Assembly (NCBI GenBank): GCA_009739215.1
Contig: VSJF01000007.1
Location: forward strand, 1-64,000
DNA length: 64,000 nucleotides
Source: Floccularia luteovirens
Lineage: Eukaryota; Basidiomycota; Agaricomycetes; Agaricales; Squamanitaceae
Direction of reading: 5' to 3'
A model generated the notes under the pieces. That model worked only from the letters and a program-made list of their open reading frames with translations. It had not been told where the DNA came from and searched no databases. Position 1 is the stretch's first letter. Every line of letters begins with the position of its first letter. Below are positions 25,112 through 36,800 of the stretch, one piece after another. Position numbers and translations under genes: made by a program.

Positions 25112-26012
25112 AACTTGCAGGTATATAGTGTAGTTTTGTATGTAGTGGGGAAAGATGTAAAATCAAATGGCTCCTTTTTGTATGGGTGGTATGTATGGCC
25201 ATTATCCTTATACGTCGCCGAACACAGGGAATTCTTGACAGCAGAGTTCAATCACAAGACCGTTTATAGAAACGATATCAATGAAAGTACTCCCATCAGA
25301 GTTCTGCTGCTTCGTTGTTCCGTACTTTATTTTGATGAATTATAACACACTTGCAGGTATTCCATTGTATGGAAAATTGCAAGAAAATTCGCAAGGAACG
25401 TAAACCATCTTTGTAGTACACGCAATAAGCCTGGAGCTTGAAGGTTTAGAATTACTTTGGATAAAAATAAAAGTGTTCCCGGGTAGTGAGTCTCTGATTA
25501 ATCCAGAACCCACTAACAGTCCGAAATTACTGAGACTTTACCAACACAAACACACACTAGCTTACAAAAATCACAACGGAACATAACCATCTGACAGTTC
25601 TGCAGCTTAGAAGGTTAATATAAGAATGTCACTAATGTAATCCCTGTATGCATGATGCACATGATATCCGATTTGTAAGTGTGGAGAGTGCCACCTAGAA
25701 ACTGCGGGTATGGCTTTGCTGATGTGTTATGTCAACATAGGACACGGGGTAGGACTTGGCCAATGCCATGGATTGCTGCATTATTTGGAAACTTTGGAAA
25801 CTCTGGACTTTCTTAATCAAAATAAGCATGGACAAGTCAAATCATCACCATAAAGCTAAGATGTTGACTTGGTGACGATCTGATGACATCATCACTAAAT
25901 TTGAATATAATGTATATTCGGTATGAGCAGGGGGTGGTAGAGTTCGTTTCTATAGGTGTAACGAAGATGATAATCTAAACATCTAAATACCGAGGTGTAT
26001 AGAGAAATATCC
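25112..26012. other. Intergenic stretch, no gene seen
   Basis: About 900 bp between the oxidoreductase start and the cytochrome c stop. It is AT-rich, with short ORFs but none with a recognisable motif or consistent splice signals. Confidence 0.35.
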
Positions 26013-26548
26013 CTAAGCAGTCTAGGAGGTGATCAGCAATTAATGTCAAGTAAGGAAAATGGTGAAAACCTTACCGCCTCTTTGAGGTAGGTAATGAGGT
26101 CGTTCCTGTCTTTTTCCTTTTTCAAACCAGCAAACGCCATCTTGGTTCCAGGAATGTACTGCAGAGGATAGTTAAACCAAGCATATGAAAGGGATATCTG
26201 AATAGACCAACCTTTTTAGGATTCTCAAGGTACTCGAATAATGTTGTCTCGTTCCATGTAACTCCCTTGTTCACGTTGGCAGCAGTGTAAGAGAAACCTT
26301 CGACTTGACCAGTTTTACGGCCAAAGATACTGAAATCAAAGTAGAGTCGGGAATAAATATGAAGGAATCGAAGAGTTAAGCTCACCCATGAAGGTTGGGG
26401 CCGACTTTGTTGGGCTCACCAGAACCCAGAGTATGGCATTGCGCACAGCGTGTTTTGAAGAGAGAAGCACCCTTACCAGCGTCACCTATTTACATTGTCA
26501 ATGACGCCAAAGGGTGAAAAGCAGATACTAACCAGGAGCGAAAGACAT
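26013..26548 (-). CDS. CYC1: Cytochrome c
   Basis: ATG at 26546-26548; four or more short exons. The protein is about 108 residues: MSFAPG, then [20 protein letters not shown] with the heme-binding CxxCH (CAQCH), [26 protein letters not shown], the loop [13 protein letters not shown] containing the axial Met, and [20 protein letters not shown]. The last exon holds only three codons (ACT GCT TAG, 26013-26021). Length and landmarks match mitochondrial cytochrome c, the soluble electron carrier between complexes III and IV and also the acceptor for the D-lactate dehydrogenase encoded nearby. No lesion seen. Confidence 0.97.
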
Positions 26549-26989
26549 TTGTCCAAAATATATAGATGCAGAAGAGTAAGATAAAGTCGGAGAGTAAGTT
26601 GTGGAGTTGCTGTCGTATAAAAGTTTTCTCTGGCAATGTCATGTGATCTCTCCGTTTTCTTCCGTGCCCTGTTCCGTTCCTGACTTGGTCCGACATGCTC
26701 GCGTTCTGCTCACGCGCTTACCGCCTAGCACTGACGCGGACGTACTATAACTTCAAGCTTCCAGTATAATGTAGGGGGTAGTCCTTCGTCTATCTAAAGA
26801 GGACTAATCAACACATAATAGGGTGATATTCAAAGGTGTCCGCATGCTTTTGTCGTTGCAGAGCTATCATGCAGGGACGCTACAGCATCTAGGGGTTTAC
26901 GGCCATTGATATTATGTTCCTCATCTCTTCTAGCAGCCAAGTAGAATGGAATATAATATATATGCGCAGTTCTAAAACATTCTACAACC
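26549..26989. promoter_or_regulatory. Divergent intergenic region between cytochrome c and a membrane protein gene
   Basis: About 440 bp between two start codons on opposite strands. A TATAATATATATGC stretch around 26951-26964 lies roughly 30-40 bp upstream of the plus-strand ATG and is TATA-like. No gene is seen. Confidence 0.35.
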
Positions 26990-28559
26990 ATGCACCTCGC
27001 AGACCATATCTCATATAATCAAACGAGGCGATGGCATCCCAAGCTTACCCTTTACCGGGTCTTCGTTATGTCAACTAGCTTGGGCATTGGTACTGCAAAA
27101 GTCATTGTGACATTAAAAGGCCACGACTCACCATCAATCACACTTGAATGGATCTCTGGTGTAGTTGTCTTCACCATGTGAGTTGGTCTTCTGAATTCCC
27201 TACATTATCCATTAACACACCTCTCTGAAGAATCTACTCTTTGGGGAACTACGAACACTCTCATTCTGCCAATCTCGCATGGCTATTTTCGAAGGATCGC
27301 TCTATGTTTATTTGGTGGATATTTGGTTATACACGTCCTTTATATGACTCAGAGGAAAAAAGCGAAGAGCTGCTCTTAAAGTCGCGTCATCCACGGCTAA
27401 CGGGATACAGACTTCTTAATTCAGTAGTCGTTGTGATATACGGCTTATCGAAGAGCGCTCTGGCCTATAAGGGTTTAATTACTGCACCTACTGCGCTGGA
27501 ATGGGCCGTTGGAACGTTTTTGACAACTTGGTGCGTTCGGTATGATAACGAATTCTCTAACCAACTAACGGCCCAGTTTTAACAGTCTGTATTGGCTTGG
27601 ACTTTACGAGCTGAGCACAGAGGGGGTCTTCCCTGCTATGTTTGAAACTGATTATACTCCGGACATTATCGGATTTTGTGCTTCCAGTAAGTATATGAGA
27701 ATATATCTACAATTTTGCGAATTTACCGTGACAAAATAATAGCCTACAGAGTCCTCTCAACATTGATATTAGTGCTTCTGCTCGTTCTTTTCCTGGTGTT
27801 AAGTGTTTGGTGGACATATACATGGACCATCTGGACACAACATATCTGGAATTTGATTCCTTCCGCATCTCCACAATTCCGTGGTGTAGCATTTACTTCA
27901 TCAACCCACATCGCACTCGAAGCCTTCTTCCGTTCGATTTACAAAGTCATGTGGACATTAGTCTGTTTCATTTGCATTGAACTTGGCTTCATATCATGTT
28001 GTATCGCCCTCTGGATGATTGCAATGAAGCTTGTTGATGTTCCTGCGAGCGTCATCCTCAGGGTTAGGCAGGCATTTCGACTGCAAGGACATGCGTCGAA
28101 AGCGAATATACGCACTCGTGGATACGGATGGACGAACACCGTTTTTTTGGATCCTATAATCGCAAACAGGACAGGGTATAGCAGAAGACGTGAGTCTTCC
28201 ATTGGTTGTACCTTTCTCACCATTCCTCACCCTTCTTCACGACTACGTCGCCACTCGCAATCTTTGGGTCATATTTAGCATTAACAATTCTATTATTCCC
28301 TATATATATTGCACTTCATGGAATTATATTTCTCATTTGTCTATTGTGGATTGTCACCTGGGGGTATGGTCTAATCGTATTCTGTATCTCGCTTGTGCAG
28401 AAAGCGAACGTCACATGGATGTGGGTACTGAAGCTCGCGCTAGCGATTCTGGTATGCATAAGTGCACTTGGAGCAATTGGGATTGGGATTATCTTCATCA
28501 TACTTGTTCTTGTGTCTGTGTATGCACCATTTATTGCACGAGAGCAGGGAGAGTGGTAG
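26990..28559 (+). CDS. Polytopic membrane protein with two copies of an HPxLTxYR module
   Basis: ATG at 26990-26992; stop after AREQGEW near 28559. Five exons joined at 27178, 27532, 27690 and 28190 give about 440 residues. The N-terminal exon has HPKLTLYR followed by a membrane segment and SPSITLEW; exon 2 repeats the pattern with HPRLTGYR and APTALEW. The later exons encode further membrane segments (STLILVLLLVLFLVLSVWW, TLVCFICIELGFISCCIALW, IIFLICLLWIVTWGYGLIVF, AIGIGIIFIILVLVSVYAP). A gene with one copy of the same module lies 0.3 kb downstream on the opposite strand. Function is not known; no transporter or enzyme motif is visible. Confidence 0.7.
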
Positions 28560-28829
28560 AAATTAGGGTATATAGCGCGAAATTGTGTACACAATAGGTA
28601 TTCATGGATGTATATAATTGTGAAATGAACGAAACAGCCAGAGCAGTGTTCATTACGGAGGACTACAGGTTATTATGCATGTCTTTGATTTCTCCTACCC
28701 TCTATGTGATGAATCCGTTCAATAGTTCTCACCCGCAAAAATCAAGAAAACATACTCTCAAGCAACCGCCAAATAGGACCTAAACAATCATTATCGAAGA
28801 ACCATGACATGTTATGTCGTGTATATCGT

Positions 28830-29198
28830 TCATAGATACCAAGCCAATAAAGCCTGATACAGATTATTAACTTTTTCGATAACTCTTGTTAAAAATTGAG
28901 GAACTTGCAAGAGAAACACAAAAACCCCATACAACCAATCCAACGTTGTAGGTGCCGTTGATTGACCACCATAAGCCAAAGCAGCTTTGAAGAATCCGAA
29001 ACCCGCAGTAAGTAAGACCATGAGAATACGATATACAGTCAGTCGGGGGTGGCGAGAACTCGACTGCATATGAGCTACAACTTGGTTTGTGTATGGAATG
29101 GTCGTTAGCTCAGTCAATTCTGCTTGACTTTCATTTCTATGTCTTGACATGGGAGGGTTCTTGGTGAGATTAGGGTGCACAGCATGGTTTATTACCAT
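28830..29198 (-). CDS. Small membrane protein with a single HPRLTxYR module
   Basis: Single-exon ORF of 122 codons, ATG at 29196-29198 (a later in-frame Met at MSRHRNESQ is an alternative start). A polar N terminus precedes HPRLTVYR, a Gly-rich membrane segment (LMVLLTAGFGFFKAALAYGG) and APTTLDW, then a second hydrophobic stretch (LYGVFVFLLQVPQFL). The module matches the two copies in the adjacent plus-strand gene, so the two genes appear to be related by local inverted duplication. It may be a fragment of a longer paralogue. Confidence 0.5.
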   Translation of the reverse strand: MVINHAVHPNLTKNPPMSRHRNESQAELTELTTIPYTNQVVAHMQSSSRHPRLTVYRILMVLLTAGFGFFKAALAYGGQSTAPTTLDWLYGVFVFLLQVPQFLTRVIEKVNNLYQALLAWYL

Positions 29199-29376
29199 AT
29201 ATAAAGTATTTATATTTTATGTAAGTTATAATAAGTTACATAGTTATTGTATAATAACTTCAAATAAGATAAGGTGAATGCCAATTATATATAAGATGAG
29301 GTCACTATCATGATTGATACCAATTGGGGTATAAGTACTGCATATGTATTCATGAACGTGGAGTCGGGTTTATATT

Positions 29377-30763
29377 TCAAATTTTTTCTTTTTTTCCTGG
29401 AGCCTTCCCTGAGCTGCTCCCAATATCACTTTTTGCAAGGTGTTTCTCAAGAAATGTCGCGACATGTTTCCAATATCCGCTCTGTAAACACGTATCCGCT
29501 TGTTATACAACACGCAATAAATCAGCCTCTTTTCAAATGAACCATTGGATACAAAGAACATACAATGATGCCCATGAGGAAATTCATGAAAATTGACATT
29601 CGAAGAACCGGGGCCAGACCTCTTCAGAGCGATTTCCTTCAATTTTTGCGAATGGTTCGTTGGAATGACTTCATCAAGTTTCCCAGTGAGTATGAGGATT
29701 GGTATGTTTCCTGTTTGTCGGATATTAGTAGAGGAAAGCCATTTTTCGCTGACGAAAGTTTTAAGCCGCCGGAGAGAGGGAATGTCTCCAACGACATCCG
29801 GGAGCGAGGTGAAAGCATTCTCGATGATCAGCGCATGCACGTCCTAAATCAGAACCTAAAAATGATACTCTAGACTTATTGAAACAGATTTTCTGCGTAC
29901 TTTTGGGTGAAGACTTGTTATGTAAATTGCAACAGCACCGCCTAGTGATTGGCCGTATACAATCTAGAGTTGAAGGTGGGGATTACTGATGCAGCCTATA
30001 TACGTTCAGGATAATCCCTTACCACCGGTATCTTGTCTTTCTCAGCGTAGTTTGTCTTGACATGTTGAATGACGGCCTCTGCATCCCTCTGGAGCCCTGT
30101 AAAATTTAATTATTATGTGGAATGTATGGGTATTTGGAACCCGGAATGCTCGCCTCTTTCGGAAGGTTTGCCTCCTGAGTGCCCATATCTAGCATAGTCA
30201 TTTAAGTAATTGTTCACGTAAGACAGTTTTTTTGTACTGACCCCCGATAATCTACAGTGAGCACATCGCACTGAAGCTTCAAGAATTCTTCGGCTAATGG
30301 CAATATATCACCATGATTGAGAGCATTCCCATGAAACATGATTACAATTGCACGTGTCTACCAGGAGGTTATAGGTGGTTAAAGAGCCGAACTGTTTTGC
30401 ACACCTTTTTTTTTTGGTTTGTCTTTTTCCCATACCACTCTTGACGAATGTAGTAGCAGTCCAATGCTATGCCATCCCTCGTCTCGATCTTTGGAATTTC
30501 GTGCTTGTTGATTAATGGCCGGCTGTCAGGGGTTGCTACTTCTGTGGGCGACCTCATAAAAATTTTTATCTTTGTGTTCTATGCAAATAGTCACACACTT
30601 CGCGGTTTCTCTTCGAAGCCTGCAGGATATATTATGTATTTTTGACCGTATCGGAGCAACTGTTGATGGAATTCGTTCAACACCAACCGCAATGCCGCAT
30701 GGCAAACACTACTTAGACCACTCAACCACTAACCTGCAGAATGACTCTCCAGAAACCCGGCAT
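29377..30763 (-). CDS. Alpha/beta hydrolase of the BEM46/ABHD13 family
   Basis: ATG at 30761-30763 (MPGFWRVILQ before a GTTAGT donor). Exons then encode LLRYGQKYIIYPAGFEE, SPTEVATPDSRPLINKHEIP and IETRDGIALDCYYI. The next exons have the oxyanion-region AIVMFHGNALNHGDILP, DVLTVDYRGYG, and the nucleophile elbow GQSLGG. The final coding part has IIENAFTSLPD, ILILTGKLDEVIP (acid residue) and FPHGHHCMFF (catalytic His region). A 77-bp intron (GTATCC to TTTACAG) joins this to SGYWKHVATFLEKHLAKSD and the TGA at 29377-29379. BEM46-type hydrolases are membrane-anchored and linked to cell polarity in fungi; the substrate is unknown. Confidence 0.85.
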
Positions 30764-32477
30764 TATTGAGAAAGATTCCTTAAGGGGAAGGGGAACAATG
30801 ATGGAAGACGGGAGTTGAACTTGGTTGCTGAGACCTGGGCCTGAGGAGTTGAGGGGGAAATAGCGGGTATAGGAAGTAATATTATTTTACAGTCCTCACA
30901 CAGCTTATTATATGTTATAAGTAGTTTTAAATATCAATATATTACATAGCAATTGCATTGTGCCAAAGTGCAGGGCTGTAATTATAAGGGCTGTGATACT
31001 GTGTTTCAAATGATTGGAATTTTGTTTTCCTTTTTCACACTACCAATACTCATAGTGTTACTACAAAACGTGAAGAGCTACATTCTGAATTATTCGGATA
31101 TAATTAAAAAATCGGTAAAGCTTTGTATAAATTGCGACAACCATCAAAAAATGATCTACTCCTTTGTATTCTTCGGTACGCTTATTATCTTTTTTGACAG
31201 CTGATACTTTCAAGTTGTTGGATAGCGTACCACCTTGTACAGTGGATCCAATTGTCCAGAGCAGGTACAACAACATGTGGAACTTACTAACGTCGCGTCG
31301 TCATGGCTAAGCAACCTTCGCGAAACAACGATGTCGATGATTGTGGTGAAATGCATGATGCCTTGCTGATAACGTTTGTCGAGATAAATGAATGAACCTT
31401 GCTGGGAACTCGTGAAAGGTTGACTGAGTCATGATGCATGATGCATGAATGACGAATGCCTAGTTTGTTTACTTCGGTCTTATATATGGCTGAAGCGCTA
31501 ACTCTCTGGCCAACGCACCAACCACATTGCATTGCACATCATGCACATCTTTATTTTATATATAATTGAAACTAATAAAGCTGTACCAAGATCTGTAACC
31601 AAGTCGTGGATCACCTGCTACAACCAATCTCCAACCCCTCCGCCACTCCTTCATTCCAAACTCGGCTCTGTTTTGCCTCCCATACGCACTCCAGGCTGCT
31701 GACCGCCGCTCCCAGCATTGTTATGTCTTGGCTTTTCGATGGCCGCCCCTACGCCGCCTTATCTTCGTTCCTCTACATTTCCGGTGAAAACGGCGCCTCT
31801 CTATGCTGAACAACTTAGCCAGAGGAAACCTGAAATAGGTAGCTCGCCATCACTTTTGGTGATACTAATCGTTGCAAATTTATTGTGGTCCACACGCATA
31901 CATCAGACGTATAGCTCATCCACCCGTCTTGGCATTTTTACGAGCGGGGGGCCCCGGACAGAGCTTTTTCAGCAAATTTGGTTCACATGAGCATCTGAGG
32001 AGTGAGTCCTTGAATAAGTCAGTACGTAAATTGAAATTCTGTACAACAGTACTCGACGACTTATGTGGGACCACAACAGATGTAGTTCATTAATTTCATT
32101 AGGGTTATGTCAACCCCTCCAGACTCGAGGTTCACAATCATCCATTTCTATCGGTATATGCCAAATAACGTAAGTCTTGACTTACAATGCAATAAACAGA
32201 CCAATCCCCATCTGTAGACCTCCAGTCTTTCCAGCGGACTGGTCATCATCAAGCATAGGTCACTTGATTATCCAAACCACCAGGGATCATACAATCACCG
32301 ACGAAATTTAAATGTCGGATTTGTCAACACAAACACCACCTCTTGGCATTTTGAAATGTTCAAATTAATGCTATTTTTCTGAAAGCCATAAAAGCTCGCT
32401 CTTGAGCTGTTATACCATAGGGATATTCTCCTCTTGCATTGACAACACCACCTACTATCTCCAATATTTCTCCTACT
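30764..32477. other. 1.7-kb intergenic stretch, no supported gene
   Basis: Short ORFs only. Noted items: a run of ATGATGCATGATGCATGA near 31428-31446; a TATATATGG TATA-like site near 31482-31490; and promoter elements of the first deacetylase at the right end (TTTGTCAACA near 32320, CTTGGCATTTT near 32342, CATAAAAGCTC at 32387-32397), which recur before the second deacetylase. Confidence 0.35.
32387..32397 (+). promoter_or_regulatory. TATA-like box of deacetylase copy 1
   Basis: CATAAAAGCTC lies 91 bp upstream of the ATG at 32478. The second deacetylase has TATAAAAAGCTC at the matching distance, so this looks like a duplicated core promoter with one changed base. Confidence 0.5.
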
Positions 32478-33859
32478 ATGCTTTTTACCACAGTCTCTGT
32501 TTTGGGCCTGGCACTTTTTAGCCTCCGCAACTCCTCTAGAAAAGAGGGCTAGAGCTCAAGTTTTCACAAGTTGTACAGTGCCTGGCACTGCTGCACTCAC
32601 TTTCGTACGCATTGCCATCCTTCTCGTTGCTCTGTTTGTCGTTTTTAATGTAAATTCATATAGGATGACGGGCCATATATCTATCTGTATGTGCTTAAAA
32701 ACTAAAACCTCGCTCAAAATTTGTGATAACGCTGATTTCATTAGGAGAGACATTGTAAATTCTTTGGATGCTGCTGGTGCAAAGGGAACCTTTTTCTTCA
32801 GTAAGTTATTATCTGTAGCTCTAATAACTTCGACCTTTACTGACTACCTTACACATCAGATGGAAACAACTGTAAATTCTAGCTATTTATCGATCTGGTA
32901 AACTAACTCATGTGAACACTCTCAGGGCGTTGCATATATGATCAAGATATGTCGGCCAATGTTAAGTATGCTTACGACCACGGACACCAGGTTGCGTCCC
33001 ATACTTGGGCACACCGTGATCTTGCAACTCTCGCATGGGATCCCAGTACGTTGATAATCACCTCCTTCTCAGTTTACCGGTGATCGTGACTATTTGACAA
33101 TGTAGTCCACGACGAGATGTGGCGTGTCGAACGTTAGTCTTCTTACCAGAAACTGAAAGCTGTTTTTGAATGATGCTCTATATGCAGAAGCACTCCAGAG
33201 AATTACAGGGGCTTACCCAGCATTTATGCGTCCACGTATGGAATATTGAACTCTCCGTCCCTGGCTTCTTGACTAACGACCTTTGATCTAGCATATGGAA
33301 GCTACAACAACCTTGTTCTAGATGCATCCGGCTTGCGCGGCCAATCCGTTGTTACCTGGGACTTTGAGTGGGTGGAAATTGATACTCCCCTCGGAGTTTG
33401 ATAATTAATGTTTTATCAGCTCGGGAGACTCTGCAACAGTTCCCCCCACACAGCAAAGAACTAGTTATGATCAACTAGTCAGCAGACACCCTAGCACAGT
33501 CCTGTCTCTCCAGCATGAAACCTACGGTATTGTTCCTTTCTGTATCTGCTTATGATATCTTTACTAAATAGTTTTTAAACTCAGAAACTTCGGCGTACGT
33601 ATCATGGCTCACATTTTCTCATTACGGACTAAAGCACTAACGTTACCAATATAAATAGACACAATGTGATTCCATATGCCATTCAGAAATTAAAGGCAGC
33701 TGGATATAGATTGGTGACAGTTGCGGAATGCCTTGGAAAGCCGCCATACCAAAGTGTTGTGGCTCCTTCCCCCAGAACTGTAAGCTGCCCCCTATTCGAT
33801 TCTCCCAAAGTTGGCATATCTGAAACATACTCCTCCTTCAGGCTGACTGGCACTGCTGA
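32478..33859 (+). pseudogene. Polysaccharide deacetylase (CE4), tandem copy 1, frameshifted in the signal peptide
   Basis: ATG at 32478 starts MLFTTVSVLGLAL, but a T5 run then shifts the frame and a TAG follows within 25 codons. One base fewer in the run would give LASATPLEKRARAQ, a normal signal peptide and propeptide. The rest is well preserved across at least ten exons: TFDDGPYIYL, GAKGTFFFNGNNW, the zinc-binding SHTWAH, RPPYGSYN, TWDFDSGDSA, LQHETY, IPYAIQKLKAAGYRLVTVAE, and a last tiny exon ending ADWHC then TGA (33857-33859). Exons include one of 10 nt (33585-33594) and one of 27 nt (33106-33132). CE4 enzymes de-N-acetylate chitin. It may be a recent pseudogene or a sequencing error at the homopolymer. 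Confidence 0.75.
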
Positions 33860-35014
33860 TTGTCCTGACGCTCTGACCAGCCTCCTAGCGAAGAGGAGCA
33901 TTTATGACTATTTTATGGAATTGAATTTCGTTATGACCTTTTTAACCCCTGCTACTTTGTATTCACCCATTCTATCTAGCCCCAAACTTTTGTATCATTA
34001 ATGAATGTGGTGTTTTCGGAAATGACCCCTGTGAATTATTATATACTGCTAGTTTGAACTTTGAAGGATTCCTCTCTTTATCAGCTATTTGACAGGGTGT
34101 ATGCTATAATTGTACCTGACAACTTTGTGAAGTAAATATAGCACACGATGTTTCCCTAAGTTGACAGCACAAATGTCAGATGAGCTAAGATTGTCAGCCG
34201 CGCGAACAAAACGAGTTCAGTGGTGAATTCCACTGATCATCGATTATCGATCAAAGGTCAGCAAAAGCTTTTTGTTTCGTTGGGATTTAAAGCCTCTGAC
34301 CATGTGCATAAAGCTCTGACTGTCTCTGGGACAGAGAATTTTGAATTTGAGTTGTTTACAATTTAGATACCTCCTAATTTGAAATAGTGACATAGTCGAT
34401 CACCTACGGGCCACACAAATGGATGAGACAATGCGGGGAATACCCGCCGAAACACTAAACCTGTGATCCCCAATTGCTGAAAGCGCTGAAGACCTGAGGG
34501 GGAAAGGAGCCCGATCTTCGCCACGACATCAATGAACTCGTTATTGCAGACACACACTGCTCCAGCCGGATCTCAGCCTAACGTAACAAGGCCGGGCCCC
34601 GCTGTGTAACCATAGTGCAAACTTTAGTAACATAACGTAACCATAACTTATGATGGGGCAAACATTACAAGAATACTAATTATAAGTCTAACACGTTGAA
34701 CTTAACCTCCATCGACCATGATGGTCAGCTTTTTCCACATGATCATCCAAATACTAACCATTTTTGAAGGATATTATGTACTGAGCATCAAAAAACGCGA
34801 CCCATGCACTCGGATACTAAAATGTTTTGGGTTTGTCAACAGAAATGGAAGCACTTGGCATTTTCCATACTAAAGCGAACTAAAAAGAAAAACGAGAAAA
34901 CTTTCGATTTCGATACGCGTATAAAAAGCTCAGGTCCTGGAATCTGTATCATCTAGGATATTTCTCCTCTCTCGAACGAACTCGTACTGCACACTCTTTT
35001 TAACATTTGACAGC
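33860..35014. other. Intergenic stretch between the tandem deacetylases
   Basis: About 1.15 kb. The right 250 bp repeat promoter elements of copy 1 (TTTGTCAACA near 34833, CTTGGCATTTT near 34854). A 7-bp inverted repeat TCAGTGG/CCACTGA lies near 34218-34237. No gene seen. Confidence 0.4.
34920..34931 (+). promoter_or_regulatory. TATA box of deacetylase copy 2
   Basis: TATAAAAAGCTC, 95 bp upstream of the ATG at 35015, matching the position of the CATAAAAGCTC element of copy 1. Confidence 0.65.
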
Positions 35015-36393
35015 ATGTTGTTGGCCCCAATTTCCGTCCTCTCATTAGCTCTTGTGGCTTTGGCGTCACCTATGGAGCGAAGAGCATCACCGGTTATCAC
35101 TAGCTGCTCAAAACCCAAAACAGCTGCCCTCACCTTCGTGCGTTTACCCTTGAATTATTTTATTTTTCTGTGGATTAATTCGATACGCAGGACGATGGTC
35201 CTTATATCTACATGTATGATCTGTGTTTCATGATTACGAATAGCTTGCTGACAGGTATCACCGATGGAATAGGAAAGACATAGTGAACGCATTGGATAAT
35301 GCGGGGGTGAAGGGCACTTTCTTCGTTAGTAAGTTCTCCTCCTATCATCTTATTGTACCATTGAAGTGATGTTGAACCTCCCCAGATGGAAATAACTGTA
35401 CATACCCTTTTGTTTATTTCGCTTACACCACCCCTGATAAATTGACCCTAGGGGATTGTATCTACGATCCCAGTGTCAGGGAGAACGTTAAATACGCGTA
35501 TGATCATGGTCATCAGATCGCATCTCATACTTGGGCTCATAAGGACTTGGCAAGTCTTTCCTGGGATCAAGGTATGCCTTCATAATATATCAACATTCCA
35601 GTATTTTCATGATGATACAGTCCATGATGAAATGTGGCGTGTGGAACGTTAGTATCATCTAATGCAGTTATGTGCTATTCTCGTCTGACTAACTTTTCGG
35701 TTCTTTTCCAGAGGCAGTTCAGAGGATTACAGGGGCCTATCCAGCATTTACGAGGCCACGTAAGTACCATCTAATTTCCATTGTAATAGCTAAACAAATT
35801 AATTTTTTCTCCTTCTCCTTTAGCATATGGAAGCTACAATGACAACGTCCGGAATGTAGCCGATGTGCGCGGCGAAACTCTTATTAATTGGGACTTCGAG
35901 TATAGAGCGTCCATTCAATTGATATGAAAAGTTACTTATAGTCAATCTGCTAGTTCTGGGGACTCTGAGGGGGCTAGTGTTAACCAGCAGAAATCCAACT
36001 ATGACGGATTAGTTGGACGCCATCCCAATACAATTTTGTCGCTACAACACGAAACTTATGGTATGATTCATTCTTACTAATGATGTAGATGCTTAATTAA
36101 AATGATCGTTCCATTCCAGAAACCTCCGCGTCAGTTCTTACTTCTGCTCTTTCCCTAATCAGATCGAGACTAACCTTGCTGATATTTATTCCAGGCATCA
36201 AGTCATTCCATATGCCATCCAGAAATTGAAGGGTGCAGGGTACAACTTGGTGACAGTTGCTGAATGCTTGGGTCGGTCGCCATACCAGAGCGTTGGCTCA
36301 CCTGGCACCCCCGATGTGAGTGAATTTCCTCAGTAATTATAATATACCTGTTGACAAACGTTGCTTTTAATCAAGTCGAGCTGGACATGTTGA
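35015..36393 (+). CDS. Polysaccharide (chitin) deacetylase, CE4 family, tandem copy 2
   Basis: ATG at 35015; signal peptide MLLAPISVLSLALVALASP followed by MERRASPVITSC. Splicing gives TFDDGPYIYM, KDIVNALDNAGVKGTFFV, NGNNWDCIYDPSVRENVKYA, the zinc ligands in SHTWAH, WDQVHDEMWRVEQ, RPPYGSYND, NWDFDSGDSE, LQHETYETSA, IPYAIQKLKGAGYNLVTVAE and a last exon SSWTC ending in TGA (36391-36393). All CE4 catalytic motifs are present and no frame break is seen. Two micro-exons (27 nt near 35622-35648 and 10 nt at 36120-36129) are conserved with copy 1. The enzyme is secreted and most likely deacetylates chitin in the fungal wall or as protection against chitinases. Confidence 0.93.
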
Positions 36394-36800
36394 TTGCACT
36401 TGACTCAACACAACATCCTTTACGCATCTACTCTGATGTCATTTCTTTCTTCCCTTAGTATCCCCCTTCCTATACATTCAGAATTTAAACTTTCGTGGTT
36501 TACTATCTGTGTAATATTAATATCGTAACTGACATTTAGTAATTTTTCGTCTTCCACGCCCCCTAAATTTGTGGTATGATCAATGGACAATGTGAACAAT
36601 CAATATAATTTGTTTGATTCGTTCTTTGCAAACTAACCATCCTAGGGAATTGTCATGAAACTGTTGACGTATGGGATGAATTAAGAAAAAATTTTAAATA
36701 TTTATACCGATATAGTATTCCTGATATCAATCTAAACTACATAAAGCTACATATAACTTTGCTTCAATACATAATCGAAAAGGTCAATAATATACCTAAA
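36394..36800. other. Convergent intergenic stretch
   Basis: About 400 bp of AT-rich DNA between convergent stop codons; probably 3' UTRs. Nothing else seen. Confidence 0.35.

Noticed and set aside
31606..31990. Overlapping plus-strand frames with a PTPPY-like string and TAPLYAEQ, vaguely like the PPxY proteins
   Set aside because: PTPPYL is not a PPxY motif, the frames are short, and no adjoining exons or membrane segment are seen.
34218..34237. Inverted repeat TCAGTGG/CCACTGA that could form a small hairpin
   Set aside because: Only 7 bp of stem; this is expected by chance in a window this size and no gene ends there.
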